A DNA stretch of 64,000 nt, taken from JADHLJ01 sp038118725. GTDB lineage: Bacteria; Pseudomonadota; Alphaproteobacteria; Thalassobaculales; Thalassobaculaceae. Under the pieces are notes generated by a model, which saw nothing but the letters and a program-made list of their open reading frames with translations, had not been told where the DNA came from and did not search any database. The number at the start of each line of letters is the position of its first letter. Within the stretch, counting starts at the first letter, position 1. Location: positions 1 through 64,000 of the forward strand of contig JAYOIK010000010.1 in the NCBI GenBank assembly GCA_038118725.1, in the 5' to 3' direction. Shown piece by piece: positions 15,593 through 23,969 of the stretch. Both the position numbers and the translations under genes were made by a program.

Positions 15593-15787
15593 ATGACCAC
15601 GTCACCCGCAACCGATACGACGATCGAGCAACCATCGTCGGATGTGCCTAAGATGCGTCAATGCCTGCGATGCAGCGATACCTTCCAGAGCCAATGGTCG
15701 GGCGAACGGATCTGCTCGCGGTGCAAGAGTTCAAGCACCTGGCGCAATGGCACGCCACTCGGCTCGGCGCCGTCCAGCAGCCGCTAA
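15593..15787 (+). CDS. Small zinc-ribbon protein
   Basis: A 64-residue protein with two Cys pairs, CLRCSDTF and ICSRCKSS, spaced as in a zinc ribbon (CxxC-14-CxxC). The order RQCLRCSDTFQSQWSGERIC is typical of a small alphaproteobacterial family of unknown function found as a stand-alone gene. The N-terminal 20 residues are Ser/Thr/Pro-rich and disordered. A GGAAGAG ribosome site precedes ATG 15593. It is convergent with the Cys-cluster protein that follows. It may bind nucleic acid or protein; no function is known. Confidence 0.78.
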   Translation: MTTSPATDTTIEQPSSDVPKMRQCLRCSDTFQSQWSGERICSRCKSSSTWRNGTPLGSAPSSSR

Positions 15788-15806
15788 CTCAAAGCCCTCA
15801 TCGATT

Positions 15807-16148
15807 TCACGAACGCGTGGTCGCGGTCGAAAGACCGTGGTGTCGACGCGCGATCAAACAGGCCTCGTCGCCGGGCATGCAATCCCGACAGACAATCGGG
15901 CGCGCTTCATGGATCACACAAGTCGTGACCGCGCCGATCTTCCCTTGCAAGGCGGCGCAACGATCACCGATACAGCGCATGCGCCCGGCGTCGTGATCGG
16001 CATAAACCTCGGGAATGCGCGACAGCGCCGCCTCGGTTTCCAAACTGAACCGCGGCCACTCCGCCGAATAGGCACAACACGCCCCACAGGCTCGGCAATC
16101 TTCAATGGAAAGCGCGGAAGGATCTTCCGCGTCGGCGGCGTCGGTCAA
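15807..16148 (-). CDS. YkgJ family cysteine cluster protein
   Basis: A 113-residue protein with the eight-Cys pattern of YkgJ proteins: CRACGACCAYS near the N-terminus, CIGDRCAAL, CVIHEARPIVCRDCMPGDEAC at the C-terminus. The cluster is predicted to bind zinc or an iron-sulfur centre. The start is TTG 16148; no ATG exists in the first half. The TTG overlaps the stop of the upstream DUF6481 gene as TTGA, with AAGG in the upstream coding region as ribosome site, which indicates translational coupling. The function is unknown. Confidence 0.85.
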   Translation of the reverse strand: MTDAADAEDPSALSIEDCRACGACCAYSAEWPRFSLETEAALSRIPEVYADHDAGRMRCIGDRCAALQGKIGAVTTCVIHEARPIVCRDCMPGDEACLIARRHHGLSTATTRS

Positions 16149-16498
16149 CGACGCCGCGCCTTGCGGGCGGCGTAGCGGGCATCGCGGGCGGCCTTGCGTT
16201 CCGCCTCGAGCGCGATCGCGGCGGCTTCCGCTTCCTCGGCGGCTATTCTCTCGGCTTCCTCGCGCGCGGCCTTTTCGGCGGCCTTACGCGCGGCCTCGGC
16301 TTCCCTCGCGGCCTTGCGTTTGGCCTGGCGCTTCTCGCGCGCCTCGGCGATCGCCTTGCGTTCGGCTCTTAGTTTCTCGAACTCCGGATCCCCGGGCTTG
16401 AGTTGGTTCTTGATTCTATCCTGAATCGCCTTCTTTGCCTTGGCCGCGTTCTGTAGTCGGGCGTTGAAAGTGTCGTCTCTGTAATTGTTTTTCATCAT
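16145..16498 (-). CDS. DUF6481 family coiled-coil protein
   Basis: A 117-residue, highly charged protein, almost wholly Ala, Arg, Lys and Glu. It begins MMKNNYRDDTFNARLQNAAK and runs into a long single helix or coiled coil (EAEAARKAAEKAAREEAER and similar). This matches the DUF6481 family of alphaproteobacteria. The family has no known role. Met 1 or 2 may be the start. It overlaps the YkgJ gene downstream by 4 bases, and a short frame upstream ends with an ATGA overlap on its start. Confidence 0.82.
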   Translation of the reverse strand: MMKNNYRDDTFNARLQNAAKAKKAIQDRIKNQLKPGDPEFEKLRAERKAIAEAREKRQAKRKAAREAEAARKAAEKAAREEAERIAAEEAEAAAIALEAERKAARDARYAARKARRR

Positions 16499-16623
16499 CT
16501 TCCATCGGTGTCGAAGCCACGCCGCGTGGCCTCTGGCATTTTGATCTTGAAGTCCCGGATCGGCCCCTCGGCGGGGGGCGTGTGACAGATCCCGCGGGTC
16601 GCGATGAACCCGCGCCCTCCCAT
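16495..16623 (-). CDS. Possible 42-residue small protein
   Basis: A short frame, ATG 16623 to TGA 16495-16497, reading MGGRGFIATRG through PIRDFKIKMPEATRR to FDTDGR. Its stop overlaps the DUF6481 start as ATGA, which is the main support. The composition is plausible for a protein, but no ribosome site is seen and I do not recognise it. The rest of the stretch 16624-16777 shows no feature I can name. Confidence 0.25.
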   Translation of the reverse strand: MGGRGFIATRGICHTPPAEGPIRDFKIKMPEATRRGFDTDGR

Positions 16624-16777
16624 ATCATCAAGTACGTCGATCCACCACGTCTTGATGGCGCAACCCTAGCGAGGTCACCGAAAATATCAAGGAGCGGGAT
16701 CGCAACATTCCCATAACCTCGGGCGACGGGCCGTGCTAAACCCATACGGCATCCATCCGGCAACGGGACCAATCATC

Positions 16778-18010
16778 ATGCCCTTCGACGATCTTTCCGC
16801 CATATCACAGCCCGCCAAGGTCGGGTTTTGCCCCGATCGCCTCGCCCGGCTCGGCCCCTGGCTGCGGCGGTATGTCGATGACGGCAAGCTGCCTTTTGTC
16901 TCTCTCGCCGTGATGCGCAAGGGCCAGATCGCCTATGCCGACCACTACGGGCTAAGAGACATCGAAGCCGGAACGCCGCTGATCCCGGACGGTCTCTATC
17001 GAATCTATTCGATGTCCAAGCTGATCACCACGGTCGCGGCGATGAGTCTTTACGAGGAGGGCCGGTTCATGCTCGACGAGCCGGTCGGCGCCTTCCTGCC
17101 GGAACTGGCCAATCAGAAAGTCTATGTCTCCGGCCCGTTCGAGGACATGGAACTGGTGAAACCGGACGCCCCGATGACCATCCGGCAGCTGATGAACCAC
17201 ACTTCCGGCCTCACCTACGGACTGTTCGATCCGGGCCCGGTCGGCCGGGCGATGCGCCGCGCCAAGGCGGATTTTTCCAGCCCCGACGAGACCCTGGCCG
17301 AGGTGGTCGAGCGCCTCGGCGACGTGCCGCTGTGCTTCCAACCCGGCAGCCGCTGGAACTACGGCGTGTCGACGGATGTTCTCGGGCGTCTGGTTGAGGT
17401 CATCGCCGGAAAATCCTTCGAGGATGTTCTGCGCGAGCGAATCTTCGAGCCCTTGGGGATGCGCGATACGTTTTTCGGCGTGCCCGACGACAAGCTCGAC
17501 CGGTTTTGCGCGCTCTACACAAAGACCGACGAAAATCCCCTCAAGCTGATCGAGAACGCGGAGAACAGCCGCTTCCGCGCGCCGGCGACGATGATGTCCG
17601 GCGGCGGCGGGCTCGTGTCCTCGATGTTGGATTACATTAGCTTCGTGGAGATGCTGCGCGGTGGCGGCGCCCTCGACAAGGCGCGGGTGCTGGGCCGCAA
17701 GACCGTTGAGTTGATGATGCTGAACCATTTGCCAGGCGACATGGCCTCGATGGGTCAGGCGACCTTCAGCGAGATGCCGATGCACGGGATCGGTTTCGGG
17801 CTCGGCGGCGCGGTGATGCTCGATACCACCAAGGCCCAGATTCTCGGCAGTCCCGGGGAGTTTACCTGGGGCGGCATGGCGTCCACGGCGTTCTGGATCG
17901 ACCGGGCCGAGGAAATCTCGGTGGTTCTGATGACCCAGTTAATCCCGTCCTCGAGCTATCCGATCCGCCGGGAGTTGCGGGTATTGGTCTATCAAGCCTT
18001 GGTGGACTGA
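16778..18010 (+). CDS. Serine hydrolase, beta-lactamase class C family
   Basis: A 410-residue enzyme of the beta-lactamase/DD-peptidase/esterase fold. The nucleophile motif is SMSK (in LYRIYSMSKLITTV) and the second motif is the Tyr of WNYGVSTDVLGRLVE. A third KTG-like triad is not clear, as is common in esterase-type members. IRQLMNHTSGLTYG is a hallmark block of the family. No signal peptide is seen, so a cytoplasmic esterase is more likely than a periplasmic lactamase. ATG 16778 is preferred; an in-frame GTG at 16733 would add 15 residues. It stands alone on the plus strand. The substrate is unknown. Confidence 0.9.
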   Translation: MPFDDLSAISQPAKVGFCPDRLARLGPWLRRYVDDGKLPFVSLAVMRKGQIAYADHYGLRDIEAGTPLIPDGLYRIYSMSKLITTVAAMSLYEEGRFMLDEPVGAFLPELANQKVYVSGPFEDMELVKPDAPMTIRQLMNHTSGLTYGLFDPGPVGRAMRRAKADFSSPDETLAEVVERLGDVPLCFQPGSRWNYGVSTDVLGRLVEVIAGKSFEDVLRERIFEPLGMRDTFFGVPDDKLDRFCALYTKTDENPLKLIENAENSRFRAPATMMSGGGGLVSSMLDYISFVEMLRGGGALDKARVLGRKTVELMMLNHLPGDMASMGQATFSEMPMHGIGFGLGGAVMLDTTKAQILGSPGEFTWGGMASTAFWIDRAEEISVVLMTQLIPSSSYPIRRELRVLVYQALVD

Positions 18011-18090
18011 GCCGGCAAACCCATTGAAACCCACGGCCTGGTTCACTAGGTTCCGAAAACACTACAATGACCACGCGACGAGGTGACGCC

Positions 18091-18228
18091 ATGAAGGGCA
18101 AACGCAACCCGGTCGCCAAGGCGGTCCGGCGGCTGCGGCCCCTGGTGATCCGCTCCAAGCGACGCGAGATACCGAGAAAACTGAAGGACAAGGGCCGCTC
18201 CGACGCGGCCCTTCGCCGTTATGCGTGA
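18091..18228 (+). CDS. Small basic protein (45 residues), coupled to the next gene
   Basis: ATG 18091 has a GAGGTGA ribosome site at ideal spacing. The protein is MKGKRNPVAKAVRRLRPLV followed by a basic tail ending ALRRYA. The NPVAKA-RRLRP block recalls a family of tiny basic proteins, some annotated as ribosome-rescue-like, but the resemblance is too short to name it. Its TGA overlaps the ATG of the next gene (TGATG), so translation is likely coupled. An earlier in-frame ATG lies at 18067. A nucleic-acid-binding role is a guess from the charge. Confidence 0.55.
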   Translation: MKGKRNPVAKAVRRLRPLVIRSKRREIPRKLKDKGRSDAALRRYA

Positions 18229-19637
18229 TGGCTGATCCGCAAAGCCCACCGCCGAGTGACGATCCCAGGCAAACACAAACCGGCTGGCGCCGGAAATGGC
18301 CGTTGGTAACCCTTTTCAGCGCTATCGGCCTGGCGCTTCTCGCCGCCGGCATTGCTTGGACCTACACGGTCCATTTCCGCAAGTTCCCGCCCGATGTCGC
18401 GGATCGCGGGGCGCTCGCCTGGCCATTGCCGGATATGCCCTCCGCCGTGGTGCTTCCGATCGCCTCGGTCAGCTCGGCCGACCGAGACATACTGGTCGCG
18501 GGACGGCTTGGCGACGACCTCAGGGAGCGGCTCGCCCGCGTGCCCGGGCTATTCGTGATATCGCCCGAGACCAGCGGGCGCTTTCGCGGCGGACAGTTCC
18601 GGATCAAGGCCACCGCCGAGGCCCTGGGGGTGCGCTATCTGCTCACCGGCACGTTATCGCGGATCGATGCCGGCAAAAAATATCGAGTATTCCTGCGGGT
18701 TATCGACGCCTTCAGCGGCGATACCGAATGGGTGGAGGATTTCGACCTCGCGCCCGAGCGGTCGTTCGAACTATTCGCCAAGGCCATGCCGGAGATTCTC
18801 GATGCCCTGGATGTTGACATCGACGACGATGAAATCGCCGCGTTCACCGCGCTCGGGCCGCGGGTGTCCGCCGCCTGGATCGATTTCGCCGAGGCCGTCG
18901 CCTATCGGGTGATCGAGGATCGCCAGAGCATGGCCGACAGCCTGGCGAAACTGAAACGCGCGCACGACGCGGACCCCGGATGGAGCGGCCCGGCGCGGGA
19001 GATCGCCTGGAGTTATCTGCATCTGGCGCGCCGGGGGAGGACCGACGCGACCTTCCCGACGACCGACGCGCTGCTCCGCGAGGGCCTGCGTTTCGCCGAT
19101 GCCCTGATCGAGCGCGACCCAAGGGACCCGTACGGCCCGGCCCGCAAGGCGGCGCTATCGGCGGCGGCGGCTAACGAGACCGAGGAGACCCTCGCGCTGT
19201 GGCAAGAGGCCGCCAGGCTCGGCCCGAACACCTTTTCCATCCAATGGGAACTGGCCCAGGTTCTGATCCGCGCCGAGCGTTACGAGGAAGCCTTGCCGGT
19301 TATGAAGCGTGCCCTCCGGGTGCATCCGCGCCATCCGGTGGCGCTGACCCAGGCCTTGGCGGAACTCGAGTTCGCCGCCGGAAACCCCGCGGTGGCCTTC
19401 ACGACGCTGGACACGGTGATATTAAAGCGCCCGGCGGCGGAGGACCCGCGGTTGATGCGAATGTATCTATTGGCCAAGATGGGCCGCGAGGGCGAAGCCA
19501 TGGCCGAGGCCGAAGCTTTCCTCGCGCTACATGACGGTTTTGGTTTTTCCGCCTGGTCGGAACGCCAGATCCGGCGCGGACGCCCGGGCCGCGCGGAGTG
19601 GCGCGAGACACTGCTCGGTATCGGCATCCCCGACTGA
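18228..19637 (+). CDS. Membrane-anchored TolB-N-like/TPR protein
   Basis: A 469-residue protein. A short cytoplasmic N-terminus is followed by one membrane segment (about 24-46, LVTLFSAIGLALLAAGIAW). Residues about 70-200 match the TolB N-terminal-like domain often seen beside adenylate cyclases and TPR proteins (AVVLPIASVSSADRDIL, LGVRYLLTGTLSRID, GDTEWVEDFDL). The C-terminal half is helical with TPR-like repeats (IQWELAQVLIRAERYEEAL, PVALTQALAELEFAAGNPA). Such proteins are usually found with class III cyclases; here one lies 8 kb upstream. Function in signalling or envelope assembly is inferred. The start codon overlaps the stop of the small basic gene. Confidence 0.8.
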   Translation: MADPQSPPPSDDPRQTQTGWRRKWPLVTLFSAIGLALLAAGIAWTYTVHFRKFPPDVADRGALAWPLPDMPSAVVLPIASVSSADRDILVAGRLGDDLRERLARVPGLFVISPETSGRFRGGQFRIKATAEALGVRYLLTGTLSRIDAGKKYRVFLRVIDAFSGDTEWVEDFDLAPERSFELFAKAMPEILDALDVDIDDDEIAAFTALGPRVSAAWIDFAEAVAYRVIEDRQSMADSLAKLKRAHDADPGWSGPAREIAWSYLHLARRGRTDATFPTTDALLREGLRFADALIERDPRDPYGPARKAALSAAAANETEETLALWQEAARLGPNTFSIQWELAQVLIRAERYEEALPVMKRALRVHPRHPVALTQALAELEFAAGNPAVAFTTLDTVILKRPAAEDPRLMRMYLLAKMGREGEAMAEAEAFLALHDGFGFSAWSERQIRRGRPGRAEWRETLLGIGIPD

Positions 19638-19718
19638 AGCCCCGGCTTGATCATGTCCGCGTAAATCTATTGAATGCGGGGCGTCATCAACGCAGCGCCG
19701 GATATCGGGAATTTCGCC

Positions 19719-20807
19719 ATGTCTCTCAACGTCGCCCACGATCACGCGAGCGAAGCCCTTGACCTTCCGGATCCGATCCAGGGCCCGCAGGTCTGGTATG
19801 GCCCGGAGATGAGCGCCAGCGACGCCTGGATCCACCAAATGACCGACGCCGATCTCGACGAGATCGAGGCGACGATGAAGCCCCTGGTGGCGGCGGAAAA
19901 GGATATCGCGCGGATATCCCAAGCGGATTTCCCGCTGCCCACCCTGGCACCGAAACTCGCGGCGATCCAAGACGAAGTCATGCGGGGGCGCGGTTTCGCG
20001 CTGATCCGCGGCCTGCCGGTTGATCGCTGGTCGATCCGCGAGTCGGCGACGGTCTATTATGGGCTCGGCACGCATTTCGGCAATGCCCGCTCGCAGAACG
20101 CCAAGGGTCACGTACTGGGCCATGTGCGCGATCTAGGACGCGACGCGGTAAATGACCAGAACGCGCGGATCTATCAGACCCGCGAGAGACAAACCTTCCA
20201 CACGGATTCCTGCGATATCGTCGCGTTGCTCTGCCTGAAGACGGCGCGCTCGGGCGGCGCGTCGGCTCTGGTCAGTTCAATGACGATCTACAACGAGATG
20301 CACAAGCGTCGTCCCGACCTGCTGCGCCTGTTGTTCGAGCCCTTCGCGACCGACCGTCGGGGCGAGGTGCCCGAGGGCAAGAAGCCGTATTTCGAGATCC
20401 CGGTCTACAACCACCACGCGGGCTATCTCTCCGCGATCTACGCGCGCCGCTATATAGAGTCCGCCAGGCGCTTCGAGGACGTACCGGACCTCACGGCCGA
20501 TCAGCGCGAGGCCCTGGATCTGTTCGATTCCCTGGCCAACGATCCGGCAATCAATCTGAACATGGATTTCCAGCCCGGCGATATGCAGCTGGTGCACAAT
20601 CACACGATCCTGCACGACCGCACCGCCTATGAGGATTGGGACGACGAGGAGAAGAAGCGGCATCTCCTGCGGCTCTGGCTCGCGGTGCCTGGCGCCCGCC
20701 CGCTGCCCGAGGTCTACGCCGAACGCTATGGCCAGGTCACCATTGGCGATCGCGGCGGGATCATCGTGCCCGGCTCGCGCCTGAACGCGCCCCTCACGGC
20801 GGAGTAA
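19719..20807 (+). CDS. TauD/TfdA family Fe(II)/2-oxoglutarate dioxygenase
   Basis: A 362-residue oxygenase with a double-stranded beta-helix core. The iron-binding HxD is in TFHTDSCDIVALLC, and the distal His lies in MQLVHNHTILHDRTAYED, with Arg in RHLLRLWLAVP for 2-oxoglutarate. RGFALIRGLPVDRWS is the usual start of the family fold. The subfamily resembles the large group of alphaproteobacterial TauD-like proteins with an N-terminal extension; the substrate is unknown (taurine, alkyl sulfate or amino acid type). ATG 19719 with a GGGA site is preferred over an upstream in-frame ATG at 19674. It is convergent with ccmC; a dispersed repeat lies between. Confidence 0.9.
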   Translation: MSLNVAHDHASEALDLPDPIQGPQVWYGPEMSASDAWIHQMTDADLDEIEATMKPLVAAEKDIARISQADFPLPTLAPKLAAIQDEVMRGRGFALIRGLPVDRWSIRESATVYYGLGTHFGNARSQNAKGHVLGHVRDLGRDAVNDQNARIYQTRERQTFHTDSCDIVALLCLKTARSGGASALVSSMTIYNEMHKRRPDLLRLLFEPFATDRRGEVPEGKKPYFEIPVYNHHAGYLSAIYARRYIESARRFEDVPDLTADQREALDLFDSLANDPAINLNMDFQPGDMQLVHNHTILHDRTAYEDWDDEEKKRHLLRLWLAVPGARPLPEVYAERYGQVTIGDRGGIIVPGSRLNAPLTAE

Positions 20808-20851
20808 TACCGAGTTGCGATACTGAAGACTCACGTCATGACGCCTGTTGA

Positions 20852-20978
20852 CCGTCGCCCTGGCGAAGGCCAGGGCTCTTGCCGCCACCGTCACGAGACC
20901 AGGACCGGTGGAATCAATCATATATTTCAGAATGTTAAGCTTCCTCGCCAAAAGCCCTGGCCTTCGCCAGGGCGACGG
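20852..20978. repeat. Dispersed palindromic repeat, copy A
   Basis: The left end reads CCGTCGCCCTGGCGAAGG and the right end CCTTCGCCAGGGCGACGG, so the ends are inverted repeats of each other, and each end is itself a hairpin (GCCCTGGCGAAGGCCAGGGC). TTGCCGCC follows the left hairpin. It lies between the convergent dioxygenase and ccmC genes. Its interior is unlike the other copies. Confidence 0.88.
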
Positions 20979-21054
20979 CAAGCTTGAGGAGGCCAAATGG
21001 GACGAGAGTTCTGGTCAGCGCGGGTTGGTACAAGCCACCGGTCCCCTCGCCGGA

Positions 21055-21774
21055 CTACTCTCCGGGCTCGACCATGTGCAGGGCGCGGATACGCCGGGCG
21101 GTCAGGATCGCGCGCATGCGGATGATCAGCACCACCACGAAATACAGCTGAAACCCCAGAGCCATCAGCAGCAGCGGGCTCAACATCGCCGGGTCGATCG
21201 CCGGCGCGTCGAGACGGGTCAGACTGGCCGGTTGATGCAGGGTGTTCCACCAATCCACCGAGAACTTGATGATCGGCACGTTCACCACGCCGACCAGGGC
21301 CAGGATCGCGCCCGCCCGCGCGCCACGCTCGGGCTCGTCAAAGGCGTTCACCAGCGCGATATAGCCGAGATAGAGAAAGAACAGGATCAGCACGGATGTC
21401 AGGCGCGCGTCCCACACCCACCAGGTTCCCCACATCGGCTGGCCCCAGAGCGCGCCGGTGATCAACGCCATCGCGGTAAAGCCGGCGCCGATCGGCGCCG
21501 CGGCCTGGGCGGCGACATCGGCCAGGGGATGCTTCCAGATCAGAAAGCTGGCGCTGGCGACGGCAAGGGTCATGTAGCAGAACATCGCCATCCAGGCGGA
21601 CGGCACGTGGACATACATGATCCGCACGGTCTCGCCCTGCTGGTAATCCGCCGGCGAGGCCAATAATCCCTGATACAAGCCGATGGCGATCGATAGGAGC
21701 GCCGCGCCCGCGACCCAGGGCAGCAGCTTTTCGGCGATCCGCATGAAGCGGGCGGGGTTGGCGAACCAATGCAT
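21055..21774 (-). CDS. ccmC: Heme exporter/chaperone subunit CcmC
   Basis: A 239-residue inner-membrane protein with six membrane helices. The tryptophan-rich heme-handling motif is WGTWWVWDARL and the flanking conserved histidines are in YVHVPSAWMAMFCY and WWNTLHQPAS. CcmC presents heme at the periplasmic face to CcmE during cytochrome c maturation (system I). It is the third gene of a ccmABC unit, 14 bases after ccmB. No ccmD or ccmG follows; the downstream space holds a repeat and a convergent gene, so those genes must lie elsewhere. Confidence 0.96.
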   Translation of the reverse strand: MHWFANPARFMRIAEKLLPWVAGAALLSIAIGLYQGLLASPADYQQGETVRIMYVHVPSAWMAMFCYMTLAVASASFLIWKHPLADVAAQAAAPIGAGFTAMALITGALWGQPMWGTWWVWDARLTSVLILFFLYLGYIALVNAFDEPERGARAGAILALVGVVNVPIIKFSVDWWNTLHQPASLTRLDAPAIDPAMLSPLLLMALGFQLYFVVVLIIRMRAILTARRIRALHMVEPGE

Positions 21775-21788
21775 GGCGGTTTATTGCC

Positions 21789-22454
21789 TCATGTCACGGC
21801 TTGCCGCAAGGCCGCCGCGGCGGCCCAGGGACATAGCGGGATGGCGGCCAGCAACAGCGCGCCCAACAACATCAGATGCGGCCCGGCCCCCTGCCCGATC
21901 GCCGCGGCCTCGACCGCGGAAACACCGAAGATCAGCACCGGCACCGTTAGCGGCAGCACCAGCAGCGAGACCAGAACCCCGGCCCGCCGCGCGCCCAGCA
22001 CCAAGGCGGCGCCAACCGCGCCGATCAGGCTCAATACCGGCGTGCCCAGAGCCATCGCCGCCAACAAGGTAAAATAAGCCTCGGTGTTCATATGCAGCAG
22101 CAGGCCCAGGAGCGGCGATATCAGCATGATCGGCAGGCCCGTCACCAGCCAATGCGCGAGGCATTTGGCCAGGACCAGCACCTCCAGCGGCCACGGCGCC
22201 ATGACCAGAAGGTCCAGGCCGCCATCCTCGTGATCGGCCTGAAACAGCCGGTCCAGCGACAGCATCGCCGCCAGAAGCGCGCCGATCCAGACCACGCCGC
22301 CCGAGATCCGTTCCAGAACACCCGGTTCCGGCCCCACGCCGAGCGGAAACAGCGCCACCACCACGACGAAGAAAATCAGAGCGATGGCCGCGTCGCTGCC
22401 CTGGCGCATCGCCAGCTTCAGCTCTCGTCTTATGATCGCGGCAAAACCCTTCAC
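21789..22454 (-). CDS. ccmB: Heme exporter ABC permease CcmB
   Basis: A 221-residue membrane protein with six hydrophobic segments. It starts MKGFAAIIRRELKLAMRQGSD and has the family blocks GVVWIGALLAAMLSLDRLF and EDGGLDLLVMAPWPLEVLVL. It is the permease partner of CcmA in the cytochrome c maturation ABC transporter. Its ATG overlaps the TGA of ccmA by 4 bases. Confidence 0.96.
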   Translation of the reverse strand: MKGFAAIIRRELKLAMRQGSDAAIALIFFVVVVALFPLGVGPEPGVLERISGGVVWIGALLAAMLSLDRLFQADHEDGGLDLLVMAPWPLEVLVLAKCLAHWLVTGLPIMLISPLLGLLLHMNTEAYFTLLAAMALGTPVLSLIGAVGAALVLGARRAGVLVSLLVLPLTVPVLIFGVSAVEAAAIGQGAGPHLMLLGALLLAAIPLCPWAAAAALRQAVT

Positions 22455-23137
22455 GCGCCGAACTCCGACCAGATGTCTCCCGCGCTGTCGACAAGAGCCG
22501 CGCGATAATCCGCGAGATTGAGTTCATCCGCCGAACCACCGAGCGCCACGTCGACATGGCTGGCGAGTACCACGATGCCGCCGCTCTCCCGATGCGCGGC
22601 GATCGCGCTTTCCAGCGCGGCCTGGCCTTCACGGTCCAGACCGACCGTCGGCTCGTCCAGCAGCCAGAGCGGCGCCGGCGCCGCGAGCAGGCGCGCCAGC
22701 GCCAGCCGGCGCTTCTGACCGGAGGAGAGGAAACGCACGGGAAAACCGGCTCTGTCGGTCAGTCCAAAATCCTCGAGCGCCCGGCTCTCGGCCCTTGGGT
22801 CGCCATGCAGCCGGAACGCCGACCAGAAACCCAGATCCTCCGCCGCCGAGAGCGCCGGTTTAACGCCGGTCGCGTGCCCGACATAGTGCGCGCGGGCGCC
22901 ATGGCCCTGGCGATCGGCGGCGATATCGACGCCGCCCCAAAGGATGGTTCCGGAGGCCGGGGCCGACAGACCGGCCATCAGCCGCAACAGGCTCGACTTT
23001 CCACTTCCGTTCGGGCCGATCAGGACCAGGGCGTCACCGGCGCGCAAGGCGAAATCAAGACCCGCGAAAACCCTTCGCGCGCCCCGCACGCAGCTTACCG
23101 CGTCGCCCCTGAATATCGAGCTACCTGCCTGATCCAT
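22451..23137 (-). CDS. ccmA: Heme exporter ATP-binding protein CcmA
   Basis: A 228-residue ABC ATPase. Walker A is GPNGSGKSSLLR, the signature motif is LSSGQKRRLALAR and Walker B is PLWLLDEPTVGLD. The N-terminus (FRGDAVSCVRGARRVFAGLD) is typical of CcmA. It powers the CcmABCD complex, releasing holo-CcmE from CcmC. It is the first gene of the ccmABC unit and overlaps ccmB. No promoter is obvious in the short space to the next gene. Confidence 0.96.
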   Translation of the reverse strand: MDQAGSSIFRGDAVSCVRGARRVFAGLDFALRAGDALVLIGPNGSGKSSLLRLMAGLSAPASGTILWGGVDIAADRQGHGARAHYVGHATGVKPALSAAEDLGFWSAFRLHGDPRAESRALEDFGLTDRAGFPVRFLSSGQKRRLALARLLAAPAPLWLLDEPTVGLDREGQAALESAIAAHRESGGIVVLASHVDVALGGSADELNLADYRAALVDSAGDIWSEFGA

Positions 23138-23183
23138 CCCGCTCCAATAGCCGGGCGGGGCCGCGGCGTCCAGTACGGGTTAC

Positions 23184-23873
23184 CTATACCAGGTCCTCGT
23201 TCGAGAGCGTGAAATGCAGGCGATAGGTCCCGAGTGCCGCGCTGGACGCGCCATGTTCCTTCAAGGTTTGCTCGGACAGATCGCCATCGCGCCAAAGCGG
23301 GTCCAGCGGAGCGGCCTCGATGCCCTCGACGAAGACGACCCAGTCGGCGACGTCGTCGGTCCGGTCACGCATAGCCTTTTCCTCGGTCTGGGTGGCGCTG
23401 GAGTTATGATCGCCCCGCAGCAGATGCGCCGCGACGATGCCAGGGCGTCCGATCAGCTTGGGTAGGACGTCGTCACCGAGCCAGGTGGAGAGTTCAGCGT
23501 CGCGGCCTGGCGCGGCTTGCAGGCGTCCGGTCAGAATGGCCGCCCCGCCCCCGATGCCGTGCGAGGCGACCACGTCGCTCAAGGTCCGGTTATTGTCCTT
23601 GATGTTCGGGCCGACGCGCCGGGTCCATTCCGTCGGATTGTTGAGCCGCTCCAGATAAGCCTCGGAGGTCAGGGTCGCCAAGGTCTCGGTCTCGTAGAAA
23701 TGAAAGAATTCCGGCGCGCCCTCGATCGCCACATAACGCCGGCCGCGCAGGAAACCGGGAATGCCGACCCGCTCCGGCACATGCTCGTAACAATGCCAGT
23801 GGTTGTAATCGGCCTGAAACTCCGGCGCCACGTTGTGCCAGATCGCGGCCACGCCCTTGCCTAGAAGCGGCAT
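23184..23873 (-). CDS. EthD/DUF4286-like dimeric alpha-beta barrel protein
   Basis: A 229-residue protein with two ferredoxin-like halves. The first half has FQADYNHWHCYEHVPERVGIP and FLRGRRYVAIEGAPEFFHFY, typical of the DUF4286/EthD-like barrel with paired His, and the second half repeats the layout (VLPKLIGRPGIVAAHLLRGD). Proteins of this kind act as small monooxygenases or degradative helpers. ATG 23873 has a GGGAG site; the frame is open further upstream but runs antisense through the next gene. It is divergent from an oxidoreductase and could be part of the same pathway. Confidence 0.72.
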   Translation of the reverse strand: MPLLGKGVAAIWHNVAPEFQADYNHWHCYEHVPERVGIPGFLRGRRYVAIEGAPEFFHFYETETLATLTSEAYLERLNNPTEWTRRVGPNIKDNNRTLSDVVASHGIGGGAAILTGRLQAAPGRDAELSTWLGDDVLPKLIGRPGIVAAHLLRGDHNSSATQTEEKAMRDRTDDVADWVVFVEGIEAAPLDPLWRDGDLSEQTLKEHGASSAALGTYRLHFTLSNEDLV

Positions 23874-23969
23874 CGCTTTCTCCCATTCGCTGGTACTTTT
23901 CCGGCCCCAGCCGCTAGACTTGCGGGCGTCGCCGAGCACCGTTTGAAACAATCGCCAGGATATGCTGCC

